The notes under the pieces are model-generated. The model ran no database searches. It was not told the origin of the DNA and saw only the letters and a list, made by a program, of their open reading frames with translations. Made by a program: the position numbers and the translations under genes. From NCBI RefSeq assembly GCF_009862265.1, contig NZ_WWGX01000006.1:186756-250755 (forward strand): a stretch of DNA of 64,000 nucleotides, written 5' to 3'. This document shows positions 48,706 to 57,154 of this stretch, piece by piece (positions within the stretch are counted from its first letter, which is position 1; each line of letters starts with the position of its first letter). The stretch comes from Streptomyces sp. SID8352 (GTDB lineage: Bacteria > Actinomycetota > Actinomycetes > Streptomycetales > Streptomycetaceae).

Positions 48706-49830
48706 TCAGCGCCGGGACAGATACAGCCCCAGTGCCCGGTGCAGCACCCGGTTGAGCGGCAACTCCCACTCGCCCAGGTACTCGACGGCCTCGCCGCCCG
48801 CCCCGGTCTTGAACCGGAGCAGCCCGAGCAGCGGGTCGTCCTCGTCCAGGCTGTCGGTGATGCCCCGGAAGTCGTAGACCCGGGCGCCCAGCGCGTGCGC
48901 GTCGCCGATCATGCGCCACTGGAGGGCGTTGTTCGGCTGTACCTCGCGCCGCCGGGCGGTGGAGGCGCCGTAGGAGTACCAGACGTGGTCGCCGACGGTC
49001 AGCATGGTGGCCGCGGCGAGCACCTCCCCGTCGTGGTGGGCCAGGTAGAGCCGCATGCGGTCGGGGTGCTCGGCGGTCAGTGCCGCCCACATGCGCTGGA
49101 AGTAGCCGAGCGGACGCGGCACGAACCGGTCCCGCTCGGCGGTCTCCGTGTACAACTCATGGAAGGTGCGCAGGTCGTCCGGGGCGCCCCGGACGACCTT
49201 CACCCCGGCCTTCTCGGCCTTCCTGATGTTGCGCCGCCACTGCTGGTTGAGCCCGCCCCGGATCTCCTCCAGCGACCGCCCGGCCAGCGGGAGCCGGCAC
49301 ACATGGCGGGGCTGCCCGGGGGCGAAGCCCTCCCCGCCACCGGGTTCCACCGGCCGCCAGCCCGCCCCGCGCAGCCACTCCCCGACGGCGAGGGCCCGGG
49401 GGTCCTCCCAGGTGGCCGGGGTCTCGGCGAGCCGGTGCGTCCCGGGGTCGGCGATCGCGGCCTTGACCGCTGCCGCGCTCCACCGGCGCGTGACCACGGG
49501 CGGCCCCATCCGCACCGTGAAGGCGCCCAGGCCGCGCAGATGTGCCGCCATCGGCCGCAGCAGGTCCTCGGTCAGCCCGGGGTCGGTCCAGTCGAGGACC
49601 GGGCCCTCCGGCAGATACGCCAGGTACCGCCGCAGGCCGGGCAGCGGGCGAAGCAGCACCAGCCCGGCACCCGTCAGCCGGCCGTCCCGGTCGAACCAGC
49701 CCAGGCTCGCGGACCGCCACTCCCGCTTCACCTCTCCCCACGAGGGCACCTGGAGATGACTCACGGAGGAACGCCCCGCGACGAAGCGCAGATGCTCCTC
49801 ACGACTGATCGCCCTCACTTGGTGGCTCAT
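48706..49830 (-). CDS. FemAB/FemX family peptidyltransferase
   Basis: The 374-residue protein resembles lipid II:glycine glycyltransferases of the Fem family, built from two GNAT-like domains. Family features include HLQVPSWGEVKREW near the N-terminus, RGGLNQQWRRNIRKAEKAGVKVVRG before the second domain, and YDFRGITDSLDEDDPLLGLLRFKTGAGGEAVEYLGEWELPL at the end. It probably adds an amino acid (glycine in streptomycetes) to peptidoglycan precursors at the inner membrane face, using aminoacyl-tRNA. It is a single gene. The two-helix coiled-coil insertion of staphylococcal Fem proteins is not evident. Confidence 0.88.
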   Translation of the reverse strand: MSHQVRAISREEHLRFVAGRSSVSHLQVPSWGEVKREWRSASLGWFDRDGRLTGAGLVLLRPLPGLRRYLAYLPEGPVLDWTDPGLTEDLLRPMAAHLRGLGAFTVRMGPPVVTRRWSAAAVKAAIADPGTHRLAETPATWEDPRALAVGEWLRGAGWRPVEPGGGEGFAPGQPRHVCRLPLAGRSLEEIRGGLNQQWRRNIRKAEKAGVKVVRGAPDDLRTFHELYTETAERDRFVPRPLGYFQRMWAALTAEHPDRMRLYLAHHDGEVLAAATMLTVGDHVWYSYGASTARRREVQPNNALQWRMIGDAHALGARVYDFRGITDSLDEDDPLLGLLRFKTGAGGEAVEYLGEWELPLNRVLHRALGLYLSRR

Positions 49831-49940
49831 GCGCGCCCTTCCATGCTCCGCCGGACCCCGAGTGGTTCACCCCCAGGGAATACCGCGGGCGGCCGGTCCG
49901 CCCGGCCCGCCGGGCTGTTCGGGCGGGAACGGGACGCGGG

Positions 49941-49997
49941 GGCGGCACACGGTGGCCGGGCCACCCGCAAGGGGTGGCCCGGCCACCGTGTGCCGCC
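49941..49997 (-). terminator. Very strong 26-bp hairpin after the sigma-factor gene
   Basis: Perfectly complementary 26-base arms (49941-49966 and 49972-49997) with a GCAAG loop start 6 bases after the sigma-factor stop codon. It lies between the sigma-factor gene and the FemX-like gene, both on the minus strand. Confidence 0.85.
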
Positions 49998-50003
49998 GCG
50001 GGC

Positions 50004-50852
50004 TCAGCCCGTGGTCAGCATGCCCTCCCGCAGTCGGCCCAGCAGGCGGGAGATGAGCCGGGACACATGCATCTGGGAGACCCCGAGGCGCTCGCCGATC
50101 TCCTTCTGGGTGAGCTCCTCGACGAACCGCCAGTGGATGATCCGGCGGTCCCGTTCGTCCAGCTCCGCGATCATCGGGGCCAAGGCGTGGAAGTCGTCCA
50201 CCAGCGCGAGCGCCGCGTCGTCGGTGCCGATGAAGTCCGCCAGCGCCGACTCGCCGTCCTCGCTGCCGTTGATGGCCGCGTCCAGGGAGGCCGAGTTGTA
50301 GCCGTTGGCCGCGATCCTGGCCTCCACGACCTCGTCCTCCGGCAGGCTCATCAGCTCGGACAGCTCCTTGGTGGTGGGGTTGCGGCCCAGCCGGCTGCGC
50401 AGCTCCTCCGAGGCGCGGGCGAGCTGGACCCGGGCCTCCTGGAGCCGCCGGGGCACGTGCACCGCCCAGGAGGTGTCACGGAAGAAGCGCTTGATCTCCC
50501 CCACGATGTACGGCACGGCGAACGAGGTGAACTCCACCTCGCGCGTCAGCTCGAAGCGGTCGATGGCCTTGATCAGACCGATCATGCCGACCTGGACGAT
50601 GTCCTCCATCTCCTCCGGCCCACGGCTGCGGAACCGGCCGGCCGCGAAGCGGACCAGGGACATGTTCATCTCGATCAGCGTGTTGCGCGCGTACTGGTGC
50701 TCGGGAGTGCCCTCCTCCAGGCTCGCCAGCCGGTCGAAGAAGACCCGTGACAACTCCCGTGCGTCCCTGGGCGCCACCTTGGACGGGTCCGCGATCTCCG
50801 GCATGCCGGTGCTGCGCCGGGTGTCCTCGGTAACCCGCACGGTCGTCGTCAT
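50004..50852 (-). CDS. RNA polymerase sigma factor, SigB/SigF/SigG subfamily
   Basis: The 282-residue protein is a group 3 sigma factor. Region 2 contains YARNTLIEMNMSLVRFAAGRFRSRG and DIVQVGMIGLIKAIDRFELTREVEFTSFAVPYIVGEIKRFFRD. Region 3 has LQEARVQLARASEELRSRLGRNPTTKELSE. Region 4 has LDERDRRIIHWRFVEELTQKEIGERLGVSQMHVSRLISRLLGRLR. Streptomycetes carry many such paralogues acting in general stress and sporulation. No anti-sigma or anti-anti-sigma gene is adjacent. ATG 50852 follows GGGAGGGAA. A SigB-type promoter match upstream suggests autoregulation. Confidence 0.93.
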   Translation of the reverse strand: MTTTVRVTEDTRRSTGMPEIADPSKVAPRDARELSRVFFDRLASLEEGTPEHQYARNTLIEMNMSLVRFAAGRFRSRGPEEMEDIVQVGMIGLIKAIDRFELTREVEFTSFAVPYIVGEIKRFFRDTSWAVHVPRRLQEARVQLARASEELRSRLGRNPTTKELSELMSLPEDEVVEARIAANGYNSASLDAAINGSEDGESALADFIGTDDAALALVDDFHALAPMIAELDERDRRIIHWRFVEELTQKEIGERLGVSQMHVSRLISRLLGRLREGMLTTG

Positions 50853-50915
50853 CTGTTCCCTCCCGCGAATCCGGTCGGCCACGCCGCTTTCCTTCACCGG
50901 CCGACGCTCACCCGC

Positions 50916-50940
50916 CTACCCCGGCTCCCCGCCCGCATGC
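50916..50940 (-). promoter_or_regulatory. Candidate SigB-type promoter of the sigma-factor gene
   Basis: On the minus strand: GCAT (50940-50937), a 15-base spacer, GGGTAG (50921-50916). This matches GNNT-N14-16-GGGTAC/T except for the last base, and would give a leader of about 57 bases. Confidence 0.4.
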
Positions 50941-51115
50941 CTGTCTCTTGCCGCCCGTCCGGCGCTCCCCGTCCGGCACTCCCCGTGCGGCAGTCCGCGC
51001 CCGCGCCCGTCCCACCGGCCGGGGAGGGGCCGTGCGACACGGCCGAAGCGGGGAACCCGGCAGGGAAGCGGCGTCCTGGGACAGGGACGGACGGCGACGG
51101 AAGGGATGGCGGGAC

Positions 51116-51472
51116 ATGTTCGAAGCCGAGAACATCAGGGACTGGCGGGGGCACGACGTCGTCGACAGCGGCGGCCGCAAGATCGGCACCCTGGAATCCA
51201 TCTACGTGGACACCGCCACCGACCGGCCGGCCTTCGCCACGGTCACCGTCGGCCTGCCGACGCGGCGGCGCCTGGTCTTCGTCCCGGTGGAGAAGGCCAC
51301 CGTCGGACCGGGCTACGTGAAGGTCACCTACGACCGGGGCCTGGTCAAGGACGCGCCCGGCATCGATCCGGACGGCGAGCTGCTGGCCGAGGCCGAGAGC
51401 GACGTCTTCGCCCACTACGACCTGCCCTACCAGCAGGGCAGCAGGGGCGAGCGCCGGCTCGCGCGGCGCTGA
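51116..51472 (+). CDS. PRC-barrel domain protein
   Basis: The 118-residue protein has a PRC-barrel fold in its first 80 residues (WRGHDVVDSGGRKIGTLESIYVDTATDRPAFATVTVG, RRLVFVPVEKATVGPGYVKVTYDRGLVKDAPG). An acidic tail with DVFAHYDLPYQ follows. PRC-barrel proteins bind RNA or protein partners. In streptomycetes such genes are often linked to stress responses. It is divergent from the sigma-factor gene. The start follows GGAAGGGATGG. Confidence 0.85.
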   Translation: MFEAENIRDWRGHDVVDSGGRKIGTLESIYVDTATDRPAFATVTVGLPTRRRLVFVPVEKATVGPGYVKVTYDRGLVKDAPGIDPDGELLAEAESDVFAHYDLPYQQGSRGERRLARR

Positions 51473-51498
51473 GACCGCCGCGCAGGCGCGGAGGGGAG

Positions 51499-51672
51499 AC
51501 GGCCCTGGCCCTGTCCCCGCTGTTGCTGCTCGTCGCCGTGGCCCCGGGACTCGTCGGCGTCGTGGTCGAGGGGTCTTCTGCCTCTTCGTCCTCGGCGTCG
51601 TCGTCCTGGCGGCCGATCCGGTCCTGCTCGGCGCGCGCATCGGCCGCCGGGGGCCCGCGCGCCGACCGGCAC
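51499..51672 (+). pseudogene. Broken gene for a small hydrophobic membrane protein
   Basis: After a GGAGGGGAG ribosome-binding site the expected ATG is ACG (51499-51501). The frame encodes ALALSPLLLLVAVAPGLVGVVVEG, then homology continues in another frame as VFCLFVLGVVVLAADPVLLGARIGRRG. Joined, these form a two-helix protein like the small hydrophobic proteins widespread in Streptomyces. Loss of the start codon and a frameshift near 51573 both argue for inactivation. Confidence 0.6.
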
Positions 51673-51802
51673 GACCGGGCGCGGGCACGACCGGGCGGAG
51701 GTGGGCGGCCCCGTTGGTGGGCGGCCCGCCGGAACGGGGGCCCGCCGCCCGTCGTGCGGGGTGACCGCCCGCGCGGGGCGGCCACCCGGAGCGCACTGCC
51801 GG

Positions 51803-52366
51803 TCAGGAGATCTCCGCGCCGCGCTCGGCGGCCTCCGTCTCGGAGGTGGCGCCGCCCGTCGCCAGGGCGCCGCCCGCGCTCTCCAGATGCGCCCGCACGA
51901 ACCACTGGAACTGCTCCAGGGCGCGCAACTGGCCGATCAGCAGGTCCTCCGTGGCCGTGTCGATGTCACCGGCCTCCTTCACCGCGGCGCGCATGCCCTC
52001 GACGACCCCCGTGTACACCAGGTCCAGCGCGCCGAGGTGGGCGATGGCGTCGGCCCGTCCGATCGAGTAGTCGTCCCAGGTCCGCTCGGACACCAGCGCC
52101 CCCGGCGTGCCCTGGGCCACCCCGCCGAGCGCCGCGATGCGCTCCGCCACGTCGTCGGCCATCTCGCGGACGCTGTCGACCTGGGGGTCGATCATCTCGT
52201 GCACGGCGATGAAGTGCGGGCCGACCACGTTCCAGTGCACGTGCTTGAGGGTGAGGTGGAGGTCGTTGAAGGCGTGCAGCCGCATGCGCAGCACGCCGAT
52301 CAGCCGCCCTGCGGCCTCACGCGCGATGCCGGGGACCGTGTACTTCGGGGTCAGATCGTGGGTCAT
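51803..52366 (-). CDS. dps: Dps family DNA-binding/ferritin-like protein
   Basis: The 187-residue protein has the Dps ferroxidase residues: LTLKHVHWNVVGPHFIAVHEMIDPQVDSVREMADDVAERIAALGG carries the His, Asp and Glu ligands shared between subunits. The C-terminal tail (about residues 165-187, ETEAAERGAEIS) is of the extended DpsA type. It stores iron and protects DNA from oxidants, and condenses the nucleoid during sporulation. It is monocistronic; I see no clear SigB-type promoter in the 240 bases upstream. ATG 52366 is preceded by TGAGG. Confidence 0.93.
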   Translation of the reverse strand: MTHDLTPKYTVPGIAREAAGRLIGVLRMRLHAFNDLHLTLKHVHWNVVGPHFIAVHEMIDPQVDSVREMADDVAERIAALGGVAQGTPGALVSERTWDDYSIGRADAIAHLGALDLVYTGVVEGMRAAVKEAGDIDTATEDLLIGQLRALEQFQWFVRAHLESAGGALATGGATSETEAAERGAEIS

Positions 52367-52610
52367 GTCGGACCTCAGCTCCTGATGCGTTGTGTGCGGG
52401 TTGTGCCTGTTCACGCGTGCCCCGGTTCGGCGCGTACAGACATCCCGGCGGCACCGGACGCGCCGGTTTTCGGCCATTGGGCGGACGGGCGCCGGGCCGC
52501 CGGGGCCCGGCCCGCCGGTCACCGCTCCCCGTGGACCCCGGGCGCCCGGGGCGGGCGCGCGTGGCCGGATCGGGGCGGACGGGGGACCCCGAAGCCTAGG
52601 GTGCTCGTTC

Positions 52611-54083
52611 ATGACGGGCTCCCCTTCCTCCCGCGTCGGCTCCGGCGGCGGGGCACTCTGGCGCGACCACCGGTTCGTGCTGCTCTTCGGCGCGCGGGTC
52701 GTCTCCGTGCTCGGCAACGGTTTCGCGCGTGTCGCGCTGGCCTTCGCGGTGCTCGCACTGCCCGGGGCCGGTCCCGGCCGGCTGTCGCTGGTCCTCGGCT
52801 GCCAGGCGGTGCCGCAACTGCTGTTCATCCTGATCGGTGGAGTGATCGCGGACCGGATGTCCCGTTCGCGGCTGATGGTCCTGGCCGATGTGCTCGGCTG
52901 CGGGGCGTACGCGGGACTGGCCGCGATGGTGCTCACCGGCCGCGCGCCGCTGCTCGCGATGTGCCTGCTGGCGGTGGCCGCGGGCACCGCGACGGCCCTG
53001 TTCGCCCCGGCGATGGAGGGGGTGCTGCCCTCGCTGGTCCCGGCCGACCGGCTCCAGCGGGCCAACGGCCTGCTGCGGATGGGCACCAACACCTCCCTGC
53101 TGCTCGGCCTGTCGCTGTCCGGGATCACCGTCGCCCTGGTCGGCGCGGGCTGGGCGCTCGCCCTCAACGCCGCCTCGTTCGCCGTCAGTGGCCTGCTCAC
53201 CGCCCGGCTACGGGTGGCGGCGGTGCCCAGGGCGGTGTCCTCGGGATGGGCCGACCTGCGCGAGGGGCGCCGCGAGTTCTTCTCCCGGCAGTGGCTGTGG
53301 GTCGTGGTGGCGCAGTACGCCGTCGTCGTCGCCGCGCTCAACGCGAACGCCGGGGTGCTCGGCCCGCTCATGAGCGAGCAGCACTTCGGCGGCGTGCGGG
53401 CCTGGTCGGTGATCGTGGCCGCGCAGGCCGTCGGCGCCGTCGCCGGCGCGGGCCTCGCCGCGCGGGTGCGGGTGGACCGGCCGATCCTGGTGGCCGTCCT
53501 GTGCACCTTCCCGGCCGCCGTGCCACCGGCCCTGCTCGGGCTCCGGGCCCCGCTCTGGACGATCGCGGCGGCCATGTTCTGCGCCGGGATCGCGGGCGAC
53601 GTCTTCGGCGTCCTGTGGGCCACGGCCATCCAGCGGCGCGTGCCCGAGGAGGCCCTGTCCCGGGTCAGCTCCTACGACCTGCTCGGCTCCCTCGCCCTCG
53701 CCCCGCTCGGTCTGCTCGTCGCCGGGCCCGTGGCGCAGGCGGTCGGCACGGCACCGGCCCTGCTCGGCTGCGCGGCCCTGGTCGTGCTGGCCACGGCCGC
53801 GGCCCTGCTCTCACCGCAGGTACGGGACCTGCGCGCCGAGGCGGACCCGGCGCCGGGGGAGCCGCCCTCCGGCCCCGCGTCCGCCGACGTCCCGTCGGCC
53901 GACGCCGTGCTCGCCGTCGCCCCGCCCGCGGCCGCGCCCCTCGCGGCCACCGGGCCCGAGGACGCCGCCCGGACCGGCACGGAGTCGGTCGGAGCGGAGA
54001 CCCCGGCGGAGGTGCCCCGGGCCCGCGGCGGTGCGGGGACGGCGGAGCGGACGGAGAACCCGAAGCGCTCGGAATCCCGGTGA
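52611..54083 (+). CDS. MFS transporter of the MFS_3 type, probably leaderless
   Basis: The 490-residue protein has about 12 membrane helices in its first 410 residues (HRFVLLFGARVVSVLGNGFARVALAFAVLAL; GGVIADRMSRSRLMV as motif A), matching the MFS_3 family of putative effluxers. The last 80 residues are Ala/Pro/Glu-rich and disordered. The start lacks a ribosome-binding site; TAGGGT at 52597-52602 lies 8 bases before the ATG, suggesting a leaderless mRNA. Substrate is unknown. Confidence 0.85.
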   Translation: MTGSPSSRVGSGGGALWRDHRFVLLFGARVVSVLGNGFARVALAFAVLALPGAGPGRLSLVLGCQAVPQLLFILIGGVIADRMSRSRLMVLADVLGCGAYAGLAAMVLTGRAPLLAMCLLAVAAGTATALFAPAMEGVLPSLVPADRLQRANGLLRMGTNTSLLLGLSLSGITVALVGAGWALALNAASFAVSGLLTARLRVAAVPRAVSSGWADLREGRREFFSRQWLWVVVAQYAVVVAALNANAGVLGPLMSEQHFGGVRAWSVIVAAQAVGAVAGAGLAARVRVDRPILVAVLCTFPAAVPPALLGLRAPLWTIAAAMFCAGIAGDVFGVLWATAIQRRVPEEALSRVSSYDLLGSLALAPLGLLVAGPVAQAVGTAPALLGCAALVVLATAAALLSPQVRDLRAEADPAPGEPPSGPASADVPSADAVLAVAPPAAAPLAATGPEDAARTGTESVGAETPAEVPRARGGAGTAERTENPKRSESR

Positions 54084-54509
54084 CGGGGAGGACGACGGGG
54101 AAGCCGGGGCCGGGGCGGGCTGACCGGTCCGGCCGGTCGGCCCGGTGGGACCGGTCGCCCGGTGAGACCGGTGAGACCGGTGAGACCGGTGAGACCGGTG
54201 AGACCGGTGAGACCGGTGGGACCCGTGAGACCGGTGGGACGGGGAGGCACCGGCCTCGGGGCCGAGCACTCTGCCGCTGCCGGAGCCGCGCGCGCCCGTC
54301 CCCGGAGTCGGACCGCCCTCCTCCGCCCCTGCCGTGCGGCCCCGCACCGCCCTGGTGGACGGCTCCGGCGCCACAGGGCGCACGGTGCGGCGCGCATGAG
54401 CCCTGTACGCGCCCCCGTGACGCCACGGACAATGCGCCGGACCGGGGGCCGCCCGTCCGGCGGCGGCCCGGCGCCCCCACCGCGTCCAGGGAGAGGCAGG
54501 CCGATCACC
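54084..54509. other. Intergenic region carrying the nonamer tandem repeat
   Basis: Apart from the 9-bp repeat array at 54161-54241, no gene is supported. Open frames through the array encode only low-complexity repeats. Confidence 0.45.
54161..54241. repeat. 9-bp tandem repeat array (six perfect plus three imperfect units)
   Basis: GGTGAGACC is repeated six times without change (54161-54214), then GGTGGGACC, CGTGAGACC and GGTGGGACG. Less regular GGTGGGACC-like units precede it. Unit length is a multiple of three, but no real gene covers it. Confidence 0.9.
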
Positions 54510-55232
54510 GTGCTGCTGAGACTGCCCACGTCCGTGAGCGAGGCGAGGCAATGCCTGGCCGACGGAGCCGTGCCCATCGGCGGGGCCACCCTCCTCTGGG
54601 CGGCCTGGCAGCGGGACGGCTTCCCCGAGTCGGCCATGTCCCTGCGCGACCTCCCGGAGGCGAACCGTGTCGAACCCGGGGCGCTGGGCGCGGCCGTGGT
54701 GCTGCACCGGATCGACGAACGGGTGCCCGACGTACTGCGCCTGGCGGCGGGCTCCGTGGGCACCGGGGCCGTACGGCGCACCGCGACGGTCGGCGGCAAC
54801 ATCGTGGGCAGCGCCCTGCGGTGCCTGCTCCCTGCGGCCCTCGTCCTCGACGCCACCGCCACCGTGCTCGGACCCGACGGCACCTACGACACCGATCTCC
54901 CCGAGGTGGTCGCGAAGCGCGCGCTCCTGCTCGGCCTGCGCTGGAACACCCCCCTGGCCAGCGGGTACGGCAAGGCGGACGCGGCGGCGGGCGGTCCACC
55001 GCCGCTGGTCGTCGCCACCGCGGTGCACCCGGGGCCCGGGGGAGGGCGGCGGCTGCGGGTGGCCGTCCGGGACGGCTACGACGTGCTCGACGCCGGCGTC
55101 CCGTGCGACGGGGGAGCGGAGCAGGCACTCGCGGCGCTGGACGGCACCGGCCTCGCGGCCCTGCCGTCCGGTGCCCGGGACATGATGCGCCGGAGCGTCA
55201 CCGGCATCCTGGCGGAGCCGCACGGACGGTGA
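54510..55232 (+). CDS. Orphan FAD-binding domain protein of molybdopterin-dehydrogenase type
   Basis: The 240-residue protein matches the FAD_binding_5 domain of molybdenum hydroxylase medium subunits: VSEARQCLADGAVPIGGATLLWAAWQ, then GSVGTGAVRRTATVGGNIVGSALRCLLPAALVLDATATVLG. The FAD GGxT/N and TVGGNI motifs are present. It is short and has no 2Fe-2S or molybdenum subunit beside it, so it is unlikely to be part of a complete hydroxylase here. GTG 54510 is the likely start because the conserved domain begins there; the ribosome-binding site is weak. Confidence 0.75.
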   Translation: MLLRLPTSVSEARQCLADGAVPIGGATLLWAAWQRDGFPESAMSLRDLPEANRVEPGALGAAVVLHRIDERVPDVLRLAAGSVGTGAVRRTATVGGNIVGSALRCLLPAALVLDATATVLGPDGTYDTDLPEVVAKRALLLGLRWNTPLASGYGKADAAAGGPPPLVVATAVHPGPGGGRRLRVAVRDGYDVLDAGVPCDGGAEQALAALDGTGLAALPSGARDMMRRSVTGILAEPHGR

Positions 55233-55319
55233 GGCGGGACCGCCGTGACGGCGGGCGGCCCCCGGGACGGTGACGGCGCGACCCCTCGGCCGCGCCGTCC
55301 GTACCGCTGCCCCACCGGG

Positions 55320-56156
55320 TCAGCCGTTGGCCAGTTCCTTCACCCGGTCCAGCGAGCCGTTGAACTTGTCGTGGTCACCGACGGTCGGCCCGGACGACGT
55401 GTACTGCCACATCGTGTGGAACGACCAGCCGGACGGCAGGGGCCCCACCGTCGCGGCGTACCGGGCGATCCACAGCGGGTTGACGGAGCCGAAGCCGCTG
55501 TAGTCGCCGGTGCACTGGGTCCACCAGTTGGTGGAGGTGTAGATCACGGCGTCCCGGCCGGTGCGTTCCCGGTAGCGGTCCAGGAAGGCGCGGATCCAGG
55601 AGACCATCTGACTGTGCGTCCGGCCGTAGCAGGTGGCCCCGTACGGGTTGTACTCGATGTCGAGCACGCCCGGCAGGGTCCTGCCGTCCTTCGACCAGCC
55701 TCCGCCGCGGTCGACGAAGTAGTCGGCCTGGGCGGCGCCGCCGGCGGTGTCCGGCGTCGCGAAGTGGTACGCGCCGCGGATCATGCCCACGTCGTACGAG
55801 CCGTTGTACTGCTGGGTGTAGTACGGATTGCGGTAGGAGGTGCCCTCGGTGGCCTTCACGTAGGCCCACTTGACCCCGCTGTTCCAGAGGGTCGACCAGG
55901 CGACGTTGCCCTGATGGCTGGAGACGTCCACGCCCTCCGTCTGGGTGACCCGGGACTCCACCGGGAGGCCCCGCACCCCCTCGTGGGCGAGGACGCCGCT
56001 GCCCATGTGGGCGGTACCTCGGACGGGGGTCCCGCCGGCATCGCCGGCCGACGCCGGAACGGCGCACAGGGACAACAGGAGTGACGGAGCGGCGAGCAGA
56101 GCGCTCGACATGAGGACACGGGAGTGGCGGGAAGCCACGGCTATGGGTTCGCGCAT
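55320..56156 (-). CDS. Secreted GH25 lysozyme (N-acetylmuramidase)
   Basis: The 278-residue protein has a signal peptide (SSALLAAPSLLLSLCAVPASA, cleavage near residue 37) and a GH25 domain like the S. coelicolor muramidase cellosyl. The catalytic acids are in EGVDVSSHQGNVAW (Asp) and GVLDIEYNPYG (Asp and Glu). WAYVKATEGTSYRNPYY, GAYHFATPDT and the C-terminal MWQYTSSGPTVGDHDKFNGSL complete the fold. It hydrolyses peptidoglycan outside the cell. Confidence 0.93.
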   Translation of the reverse strand: MREPIAVASRHSRVLMSSALLAAPSLLLSLCAVPASAGDAGGTPVRGTAHMGSGVLAHEGVRGLPVESRVTQTEGVDVSSHQGNVAWSTLWNSGVKWAYVKATEGTSYRNPYYTQQYNGSYDVGMIRGAYHFATPDTAGGAAQADYFVDRGGGWSKDGRTLPGVLDIEYNPYGATCYGRTHSQMVSWIRAFLDRYRERTGRDAVIYTSTNWWTQCTGDYSGFGSVNPLWIARYAATVGPLPSGWSFHTMWQYTSSGPTVGDHDKFNGSLDRVKELANG

Positions 56157-57154
56157 GCCCCCATCCGAGCCGGTGTCGGGCCCGTCCGCATCCGCACTCA
56201 CCCGGACGGAGGCCCCCGCGCGCACCCGGCGGTGCCCGGAATCCGTCGCCGCGTCAGCGGGGGACGCGTCCGGCCCTGAGGAGGGGTCAGCCGCGTGCGA
56301 CGGCCCCGGGGCGGTGACCGCGCCGACGGAGGGGCGGCCGCGGCGACGCCCGCCCCGGACCGGGGAGCGGGAGCTGCCGCGGCCGCCGGGCGGGCCCGGA
56401 CGGCGACGGCGGGCGAGGCCCCCGGCCGGCCCCCGCACCCGGCCTGACCTGGACGGCCCCGGCCGCGCGCGCCGGTACGGCGGTACGGCCGGGGAGTCCG
56501 CAGGGGCGGGACGACCCGGCGGAAGGGGGCGCTCGCGGACGCGGGCGGCGCAGGCCGGGAGGGCACCCCGGAGGGCGGGGGAGCGGGCTGCCTCCGGGGT
56601 GCGGCGGGCCATCGGCCGCGGGGCTCCGGGCGGGGCCCCGGCCGCGTCTGCGACGGGAGCGGCATGGTGGTCACCCGGCCGCGCCGCGTATGACCCGGAC
56701 GGGTAACGGCACCGGCCCCGCACCTCCGCCGCCCGCCCCGCTGCGCGCCGCACCCGTCCGTCATGTCGGGCGGGTCCGTCCGCGCACTCGCGGACCGCGT
56801 CCGGCGGCCCGTCGCGGGGCCCGGCCGAGCCGGTCGGCCGAGCCGCCGTCGGCCCGGAGACCACGTGACGGGTGCCTTGGGAGCGGGGTGGGCGGGGCGG
56901 CGCGGGACGGGGAACGCACGACCAGAACGCCTGTATCACACCGGTTCGTTCGAGTGCCGAAAATCCGGGGAAGTTCGCTCCTGCGCGCGGCCCTGAGGGC
57001 GATCCGGCCACGATGAGCATCCGCCTGACTACCATGAGCCACATCCCGCCGCCCGTGAGCGACCGGTCGCCCGGCGGGACCGCCCGAGCCGCCGCGACAC
57101 ATGCCGAGACGCATGCCGAACGGCCCCGCACTCCAGGACCCGAGGGACCGCGGA
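56157..57154. other. Long intergenic region upstream of the conservon
   Basis: About 1 kb without a recognised gene. From 56157 to 56880 the sequence is uniformly GC-rich, with low-complexity open frames and no homology I can see. From about 56920 to 57060 it becomes less GC-rich (CTGTATCACACCGG, CGAAAATCCGGGGAAG), which likely contains the conservon promoter. Confidence 0.45.

Noticed and set aside
49941..49997. The 26-bp perfect inverted repeat as a mobile-element end
   Set aside because: It sits 6 bases after a stop codon with a 5-base loop and no transposase nearby; a terminator explains it.
54161..54241. Possible CRISPR array
   Set aside because: Units are 9 bp and contiguous without spacers; no cas genes are present.
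51701..55273. A 1190-codon open frame on the plus strand
   Set aside because: It runs antisense to dps and in the wrong frame of the MFS_3 and FAD-domain genes. Its composition is low-complexity Arg/Gly/Pro, an effect of very high GC.
56198..56764. A 188-codon minus-strand frame in the gap before the conservon
   Set aside because: The translation is Pro/Arg/Ala low-complexity, with no homology or credible start.
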